Below, one piece after another: positions 1-9,780 of a stretch of 64,000 nt of DNA. This DNA comes from Oligoflexia bacterium (GTDB lineage Bacteria > Bdellovibrionota > Bacteriovoracia > Bacteriovoracales > Bacteriovoracaceae): the NCBI GenBank assembly GCA_015231955.1, contig JADGAN010000003.1:87908-151907 (forward strand), written 5' to 3'. Each line of letters begins with the position of its first letter. Within the stretch, counting starts at the first letter, position 1. The notes under the pieces were generated by a model. The model did not search any database, was not told the DNA's origin, and saw nothing but the letters and a program-made list of their open reading frames with translations. The translations under genes and the position numbers were made by a program.

Positions 1-1170
1 ATTTTTTAGGAGAGAGATGTCGAATTTATAAAACTCCTTGCTGATATCACAGTAGCAAAAGAGGTATTGTTCATTTAAAAAGTGAGTGATGTAGTGATCG
101 AATAGTTCTTTGTTAAAGGGATCATCAATCGATCTTAAAATGCTATTTTTAGTGTGAGCAAAAAAGGTGTGATTGATCGGTTCTTGATCGCTGCCTAAAG
201 TGATGATGTTTTTTAAGAGATTTTTTACAAGATGGGTGGCATCCGATTTTTTTAAGAAAGCATCTAAGAGTCCATTGCTAAAGGAGAAAATTTTGATAAT
301 GGTCGGGATCGATTTGAGATCGGAGAGGCCATCATCAATAACCTTGAGAGATATTTTAGTATAATTCTTTCGTTCATTATCTTCGCGATCAATAAAAATT
401 ACTGGCCGTGCAGAGGTGAGTGTGGTTGCAACTGCAAAATCAAGAGCTATGGCCCCATGTCCAACAACAACACTACAGGATGCTTGTCGGATTGCTTGAT
501 GGGCAATAAGCAGGTAGTCGCTTATACTGGAACGAAAGGATGCCTGGTGTTTTTGCACTTTTTTAACAAAATCTTGGAGCGTCTCGCTTAAAGTGAATAT
601 TTCAGAGGTCTGCGCATTGATAAGCTGTGTGCTAGCTGTGAAGTAGATATTCCAGTATTCGACGCCGCTAACGTTCTTGTGGTGAAGATTTGCGTGGAGC
701 AGAGTTTTTTGATCAAAAGAGTGATGGTTTAAGGATAGGAGCAGATGGCCCGTAAAAGGTTTGGGTGTAGCAAAGTGGATGAGTTCACTAGGGTTATTAA
801 GTGCTTTGGTGTTAGCATTTAAATCAGCACTTTTTTTCTTGCTAAAAAGATGCTTAATAAAGAGAGCAATCACATGAATGCAGTGATTTTTTGAGTTCCA
901 GAATGCGCAGTCACAAGAGGATTGCACAGAGGTGGTTTTATTGTGATTAAGAGGATCTGCTCTCAGTGTAAGGCGGACGAAGTGGTCACGTTTTTGCTCA
1001 TCAAGGATGATTCCCGTTACTACCGTATATTGATTATGGTGTTCTCGCGTAAAAGTGATCTCCACTCGTAGTGGGTGAAAATCTTTGGTAACTTGAAGGA
1101 TTAACCTTTGTGGAAAAAAGAGAGGAAGGGTATCGCTTAGCTGTTCCGTTAGATTGGTTTCAGAGTTCAT
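1..1170 (-). CDS. SWIM zinc-finger protein, probably N-terminal part of an SNF2-family helicase (runs off left edge)
   Basis: The reading frame is open for 390 codons from an ATG at 1168-1170 to the window edge without a stop, so the C-terminus is missing. Residues 86-99 carry a SWIM-type zinc motif: C86-x-C88, then C97-x-H99. The rest of the visible part has no ATPase motif. In bacteria, a SWIM finger followed by several hundred residues commonly precedes an SNF2/RapA-type ATPase, which would lie to the left of this window; that is inference. There is no Shine-Dalgarno sequence before the ATG, and a TATAAT box sits 7 nt upstream, so the mRNA may be leaderless or nearly so. It lies 61 bp downstream of rpoD in the same direction but probably has its own promoter. 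Confidence 0.7.
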   Translation of the reverse strand, partial: MNSETNLTEQLSDTLPLFFPQRLILQVTKDFHPLRVEITFTREHHNQYTVVTGIILDEQKRDHFVRLTLRADPLNHNKTTSVQSSCDCAFWNSKNHCIHVIALFIKHLFSKKKSADLNANTKALNNPSELIHFATPKPFTGHLLLSLNHHSFDQKTLLHANLHHKNVSGVEYWNIYFTASTQLINAQTSEIFTLSETLQDFVKKVQKHQASFRSSISDYLLIAHQAIRQASCSVVVGHGAIALDFAVATTLTSARPVIFIDREDNERKNYTKISLKVIDDGLSDLKSIPTIIKIFSFSNGLLDAFLKKSDATHLVKNLLKNIITLGSDQEPINHTFFAHTKNSILRSIDDPFNKELFDHYITHFLNEQYLFCYCDISKEFYKFDISLLKN

Positions 1171-1176
1171 CAAGCT

Positions 1177-1192
1177 ATTATAGACGATTATA
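1177..1192 (-). promoter_or_regulatory. Two stacked TATAAT -10 boxes before the SWIM-finger gene
   Basis: Read on the minus strand, TATAAT occurs at 1192-1187 and again at 1182-1177, immediately before the ATG at 1170. No convincing -35 was seen. If either box is used, the 5' leader would be about 0 to 10 nt. Confidence 0.35.
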
Positions 1193-1231
1193 GGTAGAAT
1201 ATCATCAGTGGAAAAGAGTGTAAGGGAGAGA

Positions 1232-2983
1232 TTAGTTGTCGATGTATGACTTTAGCAGTTTTGCTCTACTAGGATGGCGAAGTTTTCGGAGCGCTTTGGC
1301 TTCAATTTGACGAATGCGCTCGCGAGTAACAAAGAAATCTTGTCCAACTTCTTCCAGTGTATGATCAGATTTCTCACCTATGCCAAAACGCATACGTAAT
1401 ACTTTTTCTTCTCGCGGTGTAAGTGTGGAAAGAACCATTCTTGTTTGCTCGGAAAGGGTAATATTCATGACCGCTTCTTGAGGAGAGATAATTTTTTTAT
1501 CTTCGATAAAATCACCCAAGCTGCTATCCTCTTCTTCACCAATCGGTGTTTCTAGTGAGATAGGCTCCTTGGAAATCTTTAATACTTTTTTGATTTTATC
1601 AACAGGGAGATCCATCTTCTCTGCAATCTCTTCTGGGCTTGGCTCACGTCCTAGCTCTTGAATCAGCTGGCGGGAGGTGCGCACAAGTTTGTTGATAGTT
1701 TCGATCATGTGCACGGGAATACGAATAGTGCGGGCCTGATCGGCAATAGCACGAGTAATGGCCTGGCGAATCCACCAGGTGGCGTAGGTGGAAAATTTAT
1801 AGCCGCGGCGGTACTCAAATTTGTCCACCGCCTTCATTAGTCCGATATTACCCTCTTGAATGAGGTCAAGAAATTGTAAACCACGATTGGTGTATTTTTT
1901 TGCAATAGAAACGACCAAGCGTAAGTTGGCCTCTACTAGTTGCGATTTTGCTCGATCGGCTTTCTCCTCGCCCTTGAGAATGATTTTATAGACGCGCTCG
2001 ATCTCTGTGAACTCCATCCCTGCTTCGATGGTAAGCCGGCGTAACTTTCTTAAGATGTCCTCTTGATTACGGATAAGCTGTTCAAGTTTGGCATCGGAAG
2101 TGAAGAGTTGGCGGGCAAAACTGCGTTTAAAGCTATCGCTCTCCATCACCTTCTCGTAAAGTTCCTTATATTGAACAAGGTCATTTACTTCAATGAATTT
2201 AAAAATACGCTCTTGTTGTTCGAAAAGATCTTTGAATTTAAGGTAATAATTTTTTACTGGCTCGACAAAGCTATTGATGATTTTGCGGTTGAAGGTAAGG
2301 CGAATGAGGGTTCTTGATATAGAGAGAAAGCGTTTCTTTTGGGTTTCGTTGAATTTCAAAACACCACCGCTTTCATCGGCGCACTCTTCAATCAAGTCCT
2401 TAAGGGCATCGCAAATTACAAAAATGGCAATGCGAGTGCTTTCAACCTCTTCTGGTTGCGATTCATCATCAAGGCCACGCACCAATTCTTTTACATATTC
2501 AGCAATGTTTTCAGCGTGTTCAATTTTTTCTCGTAAGCGTACGATCTCACGTAGTGCATGCACGGAGGAGAGTGCAGAGAGGATAATTTTGCGTTCCCCC
2601 TCTTCAATCTCTTTTGCAATGGTGACCTCTCCCTCGCGGGTGAGTAGCGCCACCGATCCCATTTTCTTAAGATACAATTTCACGGGGTCAGTGGAAGAGG
2701 AGCGAAGTTCCGCCTTCTCCTCTTTCGAGAGTGTCTCTTCGATGATTTCAGTTCCATCGAGACGAATGCCCTCTTCATCTTCAACTTCAACATCGGCAAT
2801 TTGAATTTCAATGCGACTATCGACAACAATTCTTTCTAAAATTTTATCGAGGGAATCGGCATCAACAATGCTGGCAGGGATAGCATCGTTGATCTCTTCT
2901 GGCGTGAGCATCCCCTGATCTCGGCCCTTGGTGAGCAACTTTGTAAATTCTTTTGAGTTTAAGAATGTTTCTAACAATGACAT
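1232..2983 (-). CDS. rpoD: RNA polymerase primary sigma factor RpoD (sigma-70)
   Basis: 583 residues with the full primary-sigma layout: a region 1.1-like N-terminus (about 1-60), region 1.2 (about 97-130), a non-conserved insert of roughly 200 residues, region 2 (about 347-420, including the -10-reading helix with [14 protein letters not shown]), region 3, and region 4 (about 521-575) with the helix-turn-helix [20 protein letters not shown]. It directs core polymerase to housekeeping promoters. The ATG at 2981-2983 has a GGTGGAG ribosome-binding site. It follows dnaG by 21 bp, the classic macromolecular-synthesis arrangement, so the two are probably cotranscribed. The insert and intact region 1 favour RpoD over a shorter group 2 sigma factor. 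Confidence 0.97.
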   Translation of the reverse strand: MSLLETFLNSKEFTKLLTKGRDQGMLTPEEINDAIPASIVDADSLDKILERIVVDSRIEIQIADVEVEDEEGIRLDGTEIIEETLSKEEKAELRSSSTDPVKLYLKKMGSVALLTREGEVTIAKEIEEGERKIILSALSSVHALREIVRLREKIEHAENIAEYVKELVRGLDDESQPEEVESTRIAIFVICDALKDLIEECADESGGVLKFNETQKKRFLSISRTLIRLTFNRKIINSFVEPVKNYYLKFKDLFEQQERIFKFIEVNDLVQYKELYEKVMESDSFKRSFARQLFTSDAKLEQLIRNQEDILRKLRRLTIEAGMEFTEIERVYKIILKGEEKADRAKSQLVEANLRLVVSIAKKYTNRGLQFLDLIQEGNIGLMKAVDKFEYRRGYKFSTYATWWIRQAITRAIADQARTIRIPVHMIETINKLVRTSRQLIQELGREPSPEEIAEKMDLPVDKIKKVLKISKEPISLETPIGEEEDSSLGDFIEDKKIISPQEAVMNITLSEQTRMVLSTLTPREEKVLRMRFGIGEKSDHTLEEVGQDFFVTRERIRQIEAKALRKLRHPSRAKLLKSYIDN

Positions 2984-3004
2984 GTTTTCTCCACCAGAAA
3001 AAAA

Positions 3005-4915
3005 TTAAATCTTTTTTATGAGCCCAAGCTCTTTATCTATCCTCATAAGTTCACTTATAATTGGCAAGGCATCTTCTTGTTGTTGGCAACTTTTTTGTTG
3101 CTCGAGCAGTGCCTTTCTTTTGCGAGAGAGACTCTCTTTTTTCAATCGAACTTTTAAATCGATAACCAGCTTATGAACAATCTTCTCTTCCAGGGCCTTT
3201 TCCTGGGAAGTGTCGGAGTTTTGTTTAAATTGAAAGAGCAGATTGCCAATTAACTCACGAATTTCCAAGCAAAAATTTTCTTTGCTTAAATAGTTTATTA
3301 TAGTGGTTACATATTCCGATTCTAGGATTTCATCTTGGATCTTTTTTAACCACCGAATTAATCTATTTACCTCATTATTCTCTACATATTCAAGTATTTC
3401 AGGAAGTTGTTCGTGTTGTAAACATTCAGGGTGCAAAATTATCTCTTGAAGCAGCGAACGTTCCGCTTTGCTGAGCTTATTAGCTAGGATTGGAATCTGT
3501 ACAGAAGCCGGAGTGCTTACAGGCAATGCTGTGCTCTGGGACTTTCCAACATATGCATGAGTAGTATCTGCTGAGGAGGTGGTCGGTAGGTATTTCTTCT
3601 GATAGATCTCTAAAATTTGCACAGGAGGGGCCTGAATACCAATCGAGCGGGATGCATTAATAATGCGCTCTGTGGCCGCAATCTCATTGCCTAAAGGAGC
3701 AAGAAGCCGCATCACCTTTTCAAGGAGGGCAATTTTTTGCTCTGGAATCGAGGGCAGTACCTTCGGGATCATCTTTTCAATCATATCATCCATAAGACTC
3801 TTCGCATCTTTGATCTTCTGCTGTAGCAATATTGCTGCATTCAATCCTTGCCCCTGATTTAAGAATTCATCAGGGTCTTTGAAAGGGTAAAACTCGATGA
3901 ACTTAGGGATAATTTTATGTTGGAGTAGCGTAGAGTTCAGGCGTTCCATGGCCAATCGCCCTGCAGGGTCAGAGTCCAGTCCTAAGATAAAGTTGTTGGT
4001 CAAGTATTTGAGCGTTCCAATAGTGCGCTCGCTTAAGGCCACTCCCATCAGCGCTACAGAGTTTTCAAAACCGTACTGGTGAAGCGTGATCAGATCCATG
4101 TGGCCCTCGACCAAGATAACACTATCACATTCGCGAATACTCCTTTTTGCAAAATTCAATCCATAAAGAATATTGCGCTTATTAAAGATAAACGACTCAT
4201 TGGAGTTCATGTATTTGGCTTTTTGATACTCTTTAGTAGCACGAGAGCTAAAGCCTACGACCGTGCCATAGATATCTTTGATTGGAAATACAATACGATC
4301 ACGAAAGGTGTCATAAGCTTGGTTATGGGCATTGCGATCTTTCAATCCTTCACGAATAAGCCCAATCTCTTTGGCAATAACAATGGCCTTGGTGTTGCCT
4401 TGGAGAGAATCTAAAAAAGTGTTGGCATTGGGAGCAAAACCAAGCTCAAATTTTTCGGTGGTGACGGAGGTAAGTTTCCTCCGTTTTTGAAATTCACTAA
4501 AGGCAGGATACTTTCCGCTCTTGGCAAAGTTGCGATAGAGGGTGCTGCTACTTTGTAAGAGGGAGAGGGCCAGTTCACTTTTCTGATCAATTTTTTTTTT
4601 GCCAAAGAGATCATCAAAGGCAAGTCCTACAATGCGTGCGATCTCTTTGATGGCATCCAGAAAAGGGAGAGAGGTGAATTTTTCTACAAAGGTGATCGCA
4701 TCCCCACCTGTGGAGCAAGCAAAGCATCGAAACATCCCCTTGCGATCATTAACATGCAAGGAGGGGTGAGAGTCTGCATGAAAAGGACAAAGACCGATAA
4801 AATTCTCTCCTTGAGGCTGAAGCTTGATGTAATTGCGAACGATATGAGAGATAGGGATCTCTTTGATCTTGAGCTTGATCTCTTCGAGTGAGGAATCGGA
4901 CTTGTGTTTTGCCAT
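3005..4915 (-). CDS. dnaG: DNA primase DnaG
   Basis: 636 residues. The N-terminal CHC2 zinc-binding domain shows C43, H46, C64 and C67. The catalytic TOPRIM domain has E270 in VILVEGHMD and D314/D316 in LGLDSDPAG. A divergent C-terminal helical region (about 430-636) would contact the DnaB helicase. It synthesises RNA primers for replication. The gene lies between trmB (27 bp upstream) and rpoD (21 bp downstream) on the same strand. The length is normal for the family and all key residues are present. Confidence 0.96.
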   Translation of the reverse strand: MAKHKSDSSLEEIKLKIKEIPISHIVRNYIKLQPQGENFIGLCPFHADSHPSLHVNDRKGMFRCFACSTGGDAITFVEKFTSLPFLDAIKEIARIVGLAFDDLFGKKKIDQKSELALSLLQSSSTLYRNFAKSGKYPAFSEFQKRRKLTSVTTEKFELGFAPNANTFLDSLQGNTKAIVIAKEIGLIREGLKDRNAHNQAYDTFRDRIVFPIKDIYGTVVGFSSRATKEYQKAKYMNSNESFIFNKRNILYGLNFAKRSIRECDSVILVEGHMDLITLHQYGFENSVALMGVALSERTIGTLKYLTNNFILGLDSDPAGRLAMERLNSTLLQHKIIPKFIEFYPFKDPDEFLNQGQGLNAAILLQQKIKDAKSLMDDMIEKMIPKVLPSIPEQKIALLEKVMRLLAPLGNEIAATERIINASRSIGIQAPPVQILEIYQKKYLPTTSSADTTHAYVGKSQSTALPVSTPASVQIPILANKLSKAERSLLQEIILHPECLQHEQLPEILEYVENNEVNRLIRWLKKIQDEILESEYVTTIINYLSKENFCLEIRELIGNLLFQFKQNSDTSQEKALEEKIVHKLVIDLKVRLKKESLSRKRKALLEQQKSCQQQEDALPIISELMRIDKELGLIKKI

Positions 4916-4942
4916 TCTTTTTTATTTTTCTCTATTCTTTCA

Positions 4943-5695
4943 TTAAAGAGATTTTAAAGATTTTAAAGCGATCGATTTAATTTTTATTTCTTGCTCAATA
5001 AATATCTTTTCAAATTTTGTCTTAAAACTGGTCAGAAAGTGGTAGCAAGGGTTGTGGCCATCATCTGCTGTTTGCCAGAGATTATTAGAACGAAAACTAA
5101 CTTGAAACTTTTTCGAAATCTCTTCTGCTGCAATAAACGCCTCCATCCACTCAAAATATCCATCGTGGTCGGTTTTGATAAAGAGGTATCCACCTGGACG
5201 TAAAATTGTATAAGCACTTTTTAAAAAATTTTCTTGCAACAGACGTTTCTTGTGATGACGATTTTTAGGCCAAGGATCTGGGAAAAACAGATAAAGTGTA
5301 TCTACTTCATTTTCGCCAAAGATATGGGAGATGCGTTCGCCTTTGGCCCGCAAGAAGCGAAAGTTAGGAGAACCCTCTGCAAATTTAGAAAGTCTCCTCA
5401 CCACTTGAAAACTTCGCTTAAATCGGTAATCCATTCCCACGAAATTGACTTGGGGATTTTCTGCACAAAACTCCATCATGAAATCCCCATAGCCACTGCC
5501 AACTTCCAAGTGCAAAGGAGCGTCTTTACGTTCAAAAACGTTGCTATTCCATTTGCCTTGGTACACTTCCGGTTCATGATCACGCAATACTAGCCCTGGA
5601 TACTCCCCCATCTTATCGTGATAGGGATTGGCATGTTGGTAGCGAAAATTACTGGAGAAGGTGTGATCTTTTTCATTGGTTTTCTTTATTAACAC
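4943..5695 (-). CDS. trmB: tRNA (guanine-N7-)-methyltransferase
   Basis: 250 residues. The SAM-binding loop reads HLEVGSGYGDFMMEF, and the family signature LYLFFPDPWPKNRHHKKRL is intact, followed by the GGYLFIKTDHDGYFEWM strand typical of TrmB. The enzyme makes m7G46 in tRNA. The first seven bases overlap the 3' end of the aminotransferase gene upstream, which suggests translational coupling. The N-terminus has about 40 variable residues before the conserved core, a little longer than in many homologues. Confidence 0.93.
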   Translation of the reverse strand: MLIKKTNEKDHTFSSNFRYQHANPYHDKMGEYPGLVLRDHEPEVYQGKWNSNVFERKDAPLHLEVGSGYGDFMMEFCAENPQVNFVGMDYRFKRSFQVVRRLSKFAEGSPNFRFLRAKGERISHIFGENEVDTLYLFFPDPWPKNRHHKKRLLQENFLKSAYTILRPGGYLFIKTDHDGYFEWMEAFIAAEEISKKFQVSFRSNNLWQTADDGHNPCYHFLTSFKTKFEKIFIEQEIKIKSIALKSLKSL

Positions 5696-6804
5696 TTAAT
5701 GCCCTCGCGGACTCTCGTAGTCACCTCGTTCACCTCTTCATCACTTAAGCAAGGATGAATGGGTAGGCAGATTACTCGCTCTGCAAATTGAATTGCATGT
5801 ACTCGTTCGCCTGCGGCATCGGCAAGTGGCCGCTCCTCACCGAGGGAGCGCTCATAAAAGAGAGCATTACCAATTTTATATTGATCAAGATAGGCCTTTA
5901 ATTTTAATTTTTGGTCACGACTTTTAAGCAGAATCGGAAAGAGGTGCCAGGAGGAGGTTTGGATAAAATCTTGTGCTGGAAAATGGAGTTCAGGGCATGT
6001 GGGAATCAATTTTTGTAAATAGGCCTGGGCGGTGTTGCGGCGGCGATCATTTTCTGCGGCAAGCTCAGGAAGTTTTTGATGAATAACTGCGGCCTGAAAG
6101 TGGTCACAACGGGAGTTGCGACCAAAAAATTGTAACCCCTGTGAACTACGCCCATGGTTTCTTAGCGAGTTTAGCTTTTGTGCTAACTCATCACTCTGAG
6201 TAGTGATAGCACCAGCATCGCCAAAAGCACCTAAATTTTTTGTAGGATAAAATGAAAAAGTGGTTAGGTTGCCACTGCCTCCCACTGGCACACCATCGGA
6301 AAGGATCGTTCCGTGGGCCTGGGCCGCGTCTTCAATGATGGCCACTTTTCGGTCTCTGCACACCTCTTGTAACTCATTAATGGGTGCTGGCATGCCATAG
6401 ATATGCACAGGAATAATCGCCTTTAAATAAGTTTGTTTTAAAATGCGCTTTAGCGAATCAACAGAGATCAGGCCCGTCTTCGGATCAACATCGACCAGCA
6501 CTGGAGTAGCACCACGATTTAAAACTGCTTCTGCAGTAGCGTGAAAAGTAATTCCAGGAATTCCCACTTGATCGCCTTTGCCAATATCGAGGGCCTCGAG
6601 TGCAAGCTCGATAGCATCGGTTCCATTGGCCACCAGCAGGCAATGTTTGGCCTTAGTGAATTTCGCAAAATCCTCTTCAAAGAGCTTATTGTATTTTCCA
6701 TCAATAAAGGCATTTTGCTCAATGATCGATCCAAATTTTTCCAAAATATTTTTTTGCATCTCTATGTGGTGAAGTTTTTTAAAATCGTAAAATGAAACGG
6801 CCAT
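5689..6804 (-). CDS. DegT/DnrJ/EryC1/StrS-family PLP-dependent aminotransferase
   Basis: 371 residues of the fold-type I sugar-aminotransferase family. The PLP lysine is K189 in FYPTKNLGAFGDAG, and the cofactor-binding Asp is D159 in IIEDAAQAHG. Members transfer an amino group to a keto-sugar nucleotide for surface polysaccharide or O-antigen sugars, or occasionally form unsaturated aldehydes. The exact substrate cannot be read from the sequence. No sugar-nucleotide genes flank it: trmB overlaps its 3' end by 7 bp, an odd partnership. A free 96 bp upstream could hold its promoter. Confidence 0.88.
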   Translation of the reverse strand: MAVSFYDFKKLHHIEMQKNILEKFGSIIEQNAFIDGKYNKLFEEDFAKFTKAKHCLLVANGTDAIELALEALDIGKGDQVGIPGITFHATAEAVLNRGATPVLVDVDPKTGLISVDSLKRILKQTYLKAIIPVHIYGMPAPINELQEVCRDRKVAIIEDAAQAHGTILSDGVPVGGSGNLTTFSFYPTKNLGAFGDAGAITTQSDELAQKLNSLRNHGRSSQGLQFFGRNSRCDHFQAAVIHQKLPELAAENDRRRNTAQAYLQKLIPTCPELHFPAQDFIQTSSWHLFPILLKSRDQKLKLKAYLDQYKIGNALFYERSLGEERPLADAAGERVHAIQFAERVICLPIHPCLSDEEVNEVTTRVREGIKC

Positions 6805-6900
6805 GTTCTCTCCGTGTGGATTTTAGTGAATAGATTTAACGGTACTATCACACGAAGGACACTATTGAAATAAATTATGCTGTGCGCTTGTTAACTATCT

Positions 6901-7233
6901 TTACTTTTTATTTCCCTTTTCCTTACTGTGCAGCATTTTCTCCACAATCATGGCGGCCCGTTTGAGCATGGAGAGATTTTCAGGAACGAGCTGGTCGTTG
7001 ATCTTTTTCTTATAGAGTTCGATCATCTGCTTGTCACGGCGAATTTCCTCGAAATTTTTTTGTTTATGGGACTCTGCGTGTGTATGATGATTGTTATGGC
7101 ATTGGCAGTGAGAACAGTGTTTGGGGTCTTTATTGAAGGCATTGATGGACTCATTTGGAGTATGTGATGCCTGCTGATGACCTTGGCACTTGCAATGGTG
7201 GCGAGATGTTTTTTGCGCAGAAGATTTTGTCAT
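6901..7233 (-). CDS. Small His/Cys-rich protein, possible metal binder
   Basis: 110 residues, not recognised. Residues 1-56 contain 5 Cys (14, 16, 40, 43, 45) and 11 His, clustered as HHCKCQGH and HCSHCQCHNNHHTH. The remainder is a Lys/Glu-rich, probably helical tail with no signal peptide. The start has an AAGGAA ribosome-binding site. The composition suggests cytoplasmic binding of Ni, Zn or Cu (inference). It lies 60 bp downstream of another small gene on the same strand. It shows no detailed match that I can see to metallothioneins or to HypB/SlyD His-tails. Confidence 0.65.
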   Translation of the reverse strand: MTKSSAQKTSRHHCKCQGHQQASHTPNESINAFNKDPKHCSHCQCHNNHHTHAESHKQKNFEEIRRDKQMIELYKKKINDQLVPENLSMLKRAAMIVEKMLHSKEKGNKK

Positions 7234-7293
7234 ATATTTATTCCTTCTTGATAACTGATGGTTATTGCTTGCTCTTGCTCTTTGGGATGGTCG

Positions 7294-7572
7294 TTACAGG
7301 ATAGGGCCTTCAGCAGGTTTGCGGTAAATTCTACCAATTTCCTTCTTTTTTTCTTTCTTGCTTTCAGTAAGGACTTTATTGCTCTCAACCTCTTGAATGA
7401 GCTCGATAGGGTGTTTTCGTGGATCAACTCCTTCGGGCATGATAGCGTAACATATTCCATGTTTGGTATCGGTGATTGCGTACCAGCGGTCACCGAGCTT
7501 TTGGTACAATACTTGAGCACTTTCTTCCACTTCGTTTATTTCACTTCTTTTTGTTTTTGTATTTTCGTTCAT
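7294..7572 (-). CDS. Conserved-looking small hypothetical protein
   Basis: 92 residues, not recognised. The core around residues 25-60 (RWYAITDTKHGICYAIMPEG, then VDPRKHPIEL) looks globular. The ends are charged, with a KKEKKKE stretch near the C-terminus. An AGGAGGG ribosome-binding site precedes the ATG at 7572, which favours this frame over a 96-codon frame overlapping it. No signal peptide or membrane segment is visible. It is probably cotranscribed with the His/Cys-rich gene downstream. Confidence 0.6.
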   Translation of the reverse strand: MNENTKTKRSEINEVEESAQVLYQKLGDRWYAITDTKHGICYAIMPEGVDPRKHPIELIQEVESNKVLTESKKEKKKEIGRIYRKPAEGPIL

Positions 7573-7697
7573 CCATCCCTCCTACGATAGATTGTTAAAA
7601 CTCCACCTATCAGCTTCTCGCCACTTAAAAAAAGAACTTAAAGCAAAAAGGAAAATTTTTTTAAGGAAAAAAAGTGCTCCCATTTTCCAGATTGACT

Positions 7698-8765
7698 TTA
7701 GAGCGATTTTAAGGCCGCAAAGATGCCAATAGATGTATCGAATTTTCGATAGAGGGTATGCCTTGGAGTTGTTCCCCAAAAAGCTTGATCGCTTGAGTGA
7801 GATTTTGCCTTCAGCAAGTAGGGAGGGGTGATGTCGCTATAAAGACCTAAGAGCAGATCGATGTTGGGAATGATTTTCTGATAGAGATAGTGGTTGCCAA
7901 GACGAAGAGTGAAGTGCTGTCCTTTAAAACTTTTTTCAGAGCTGTGGCCATTGTTGATGGCGTATTGGTTGATAGTCAAACTATTGTGAATATAGAAAAT
8001 AGGAGCGATGAAGAGGTTCCATTGATGGCGCTTTTTTTCCCACATTTTAAAGGAGAGCCAAGGGCCAAATCCCAGTTGCCAAAATTTTTCTTTCGCAGAG
8101 ATGTTGCCGGCAAGGGAGTATTCAACACTTTTCTTTTGTAGCCAGAGCACACCACCTAATTGCAGACGGCCTTGCATAAGGTAGCGATTAGGTGTTTTTA
8201 AACCTCCAACCCCAAGTTCGTAAGGAGTAGAGTGATCTTGGCGAATGATTGGGTGTGGATACTGGTAAGGTTCATAGCTACTATTTTGAAGGGAAAAAGA
8301 GAGGAAGAGGTTATATTGCGTTTGTTGATAGAAAGGGTAATTAGGGTCAAGCGGTTCTTCGATCCGGTAGTCGGTAGGATCGATTTGATGATCGTAAACG
8401 TTGATGGGAAAATCTAACTCGCGGGCATCGTCGGTGATGAGGCGAATATGATCTTTAAGAACGTAAGCATCGCGGCCTAAAGAATCGACGGTGGCATAAA
8501 AAGTATCTTCCTGAACGTTTTTAAGTAGGAAATGCCGAGGATGGATGTAAATAATCTTTCCTTTGCGAATGCGCTCGACGATTTTAGAGTGAATATTCTT
8601 TGCTTGAAAGAGTGTAGTTTCAAAAACCATGACCATTCCATGATAGCCGGATGGGGTTTTAGAGGCGACAGTATCGCTTTCTATTTCTCCTGCAAGGAGT
8701 GCATTATGAGTTAATACTAATAGTAGGAGCAATAGAAAAAGAATAGGTGATTTAGTTGCTTCCAA
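7698..8765 (-). CDS. Exported protein, probable outer-membrane beta-barrel
   Basis: 355 residues. A signal peptide is clear at residues 1-26 (hydrophobic LFLLLLLLVLTHNALLAG). The C-terminal half alternates polar and hydrophobic residues with many aromatics, as in short beta-strands, and residues 85-125 are a charged, non-barrel N-terminal part. The last residue is Leu, so the usual C-terminal Phe is lacking. The family is unknown to me. Its start overlaps the previous gene's end by 14 bp, and both lie in an operon beginning with a Nudix gene. Confidence 0.7.
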   Translation of the reverse strand: MEATKSPILFLLLLLLVLTHNALLAGEIESDTVASKTPSGYHGMVMVFETTLFQAKNIHSKIVERIRKGKIIYIHPRHFLLKNVQEDTFYATVDSLGRDAYVLKDHIRLITDDARELDFPINVYDHQIDPTDYRIEEPLDPNYPFYQQTQYNLFLSFSLQNSSYEPYQYPHPIIRQDHSTPYELGVGGLKTPNRYLMQGRLQLGGVLWLQKKSVEYSLAGNISAKEKFWQLGFGPWLSFKMWEKKRHQWNLFIAPIFYIHNSLTINQYAINNGHSSEKSFKGQHFTLRLGNHYLYQKIIPNIDLLLGLYSDITPPYLLKAKSHSSDQAFWGTTPRHTLYRKFDTSIGIFAALKSL

Positions 8766-9780
8766 ATCGTACTCCTAGGTGAGCAGCGATGGAGGTTCCG
8801 TTCATGGTTGAAGGACGAATATTAGTGGATTGCTCGTTAGAACGATTCTCGTACCACTCTTTACTAAGGGTAAGGCCAAGAATGATAGCAGAAAGTTTAG
8901 GGTAGAAATCTAGGCCTGCGTAGATGAGATGGCAACGAAGAGAATGGGCCGCACCACTGGGAGGTGCGTGTTTGGAAAAGAGTGATTTTTCCAGACCGGC
9001 CAGCACACTCATTTCCCATAGGGTAGTTACAGGTTTTAGATTGTGTGATTTAAGAGCGATTCCATAGGAGATGGTGCGTGAACGGTAATCACGAAGAGAG
9101 TTATCCTCATAATAAGCGATACGATAGGAAAGAGAAGGTCCAAAATCCACTGGGATAATGGTTTTGATGAAAAGCTGGTCACGGAAGGTGAAGTGCGCTC
9201 CGGTGAGTTGCCCATGAGAGAATCCTTCCGGGGCATTAAGGATAGCGTGAGCAAGATGAAAGGTGATATGATTGGCATAACCAAGAGGAAGATCTTGGTT
9301 GTTCTCCTTTTTTAAAATAATTTTGGTATTTTCAATAAAATTTTCTGGAGTGTGTTTGATGGCCATATCCTCTGCAAAAGGAGAGGTGAAAGAGCTATGG
9401 AGCATATACTTAAGTTCATTTTTCCCATTATTAATGTGGAGATAGTAGTAGTTGTAACTATCGACTTTGCTATAGACTTTTGCAATTAAGGGAGTGGAGA
9501 GAGTATAGGTTTCACTAAGATCAAGAGTAAAGATCAGAGCGTTTTGTTTTATGAGAACTAATTTTAATGGTGTTTTGATGATCTCTTGCTGGTCGTTTTC
9601 GCGGATAACCCAGTTCTTGGGATCTAACTTGTTCAACAGTAATTGTTGAGCATCATCTAGATGGTAGGATTCAATTTTTTTGAGAAGTGGGGATAGTGTT
9701 ATAATCTCTTCTTTAGCAGCAAGCGATTGTAGATAGAAAAGAAGTAGAAGTGTAACGAGGAGATTTACTCTGATTACCAT
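8752..9780 (-). CDS. Exported protein with probable beta-barrel C-terminal half
   Basis: 342 residues. The signal peptide covers about residues 1-22 (VNLLVTLLLLFYLQSLAA). The mature N-terminus (about 25-190) is mixed, and the C-terminal part (about 190-342) shows strand-like repeats ending in HLGVRFGSN. It resembles its downstream neighbour in architecture (signal peptide, soluble part, strand-rich C-terminus), though I see no clear sequence identity. It overlaps the Nudix gene by 7 bp and the next gene by 14 bp, so the three are translationally coupled. Confidence 0.65.
   Translation of the reverse strand: MVIRVNLLVTLLLLFYLQSLAAKEEIITLSPLLKKIESYHLDDAQQLLLNKLDPKNWVIRENDQQEIIKTPLKLVLIKQNALIFTLDLSETYTLSTPLIAKVYSKVDSYNYYYLHINNGKNELKYMLHSSFTSPFAEDMAIKHTPENFIENTKIILKKENNQDLPLGYANHITFHLAHAILNAPEGFSHGQLTGAHFTFRDQLFIKTIIPVDFGPSLSYRIAYYEDNSLRDYRSRTISYGIALKSHNLKPVTTLWEMSVLAGLEKSLFSKHAPPSGAAHSLRCHLIYAGLDFYPKLSAIILGLTLSKEWYENRSNEQSTNIRPSTMNGTSIAAHLGVRFGSN

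Noticed and set aside
2274-2804. 176-codon plus-strand frame antisense to rpoD, very Ser-rich
   Set aside because: It is a mirror of the Glu-rich rpoD insert codons, with no ribosome-binding site.
7230-7520. 96-codon minus-strand frame overlapping the small hypothetical gene
   Set aside because: It has no ribosome-binding site and basic, non-globular composition; the 92-residue frame starting at 7572 has AGGAGGG and a better protein pattern.
7582-7779. 65-codon minus-strand frame
   Set aside because: It overlaps the end of the exported protein gene in another frame and has no ribosome-binding site.
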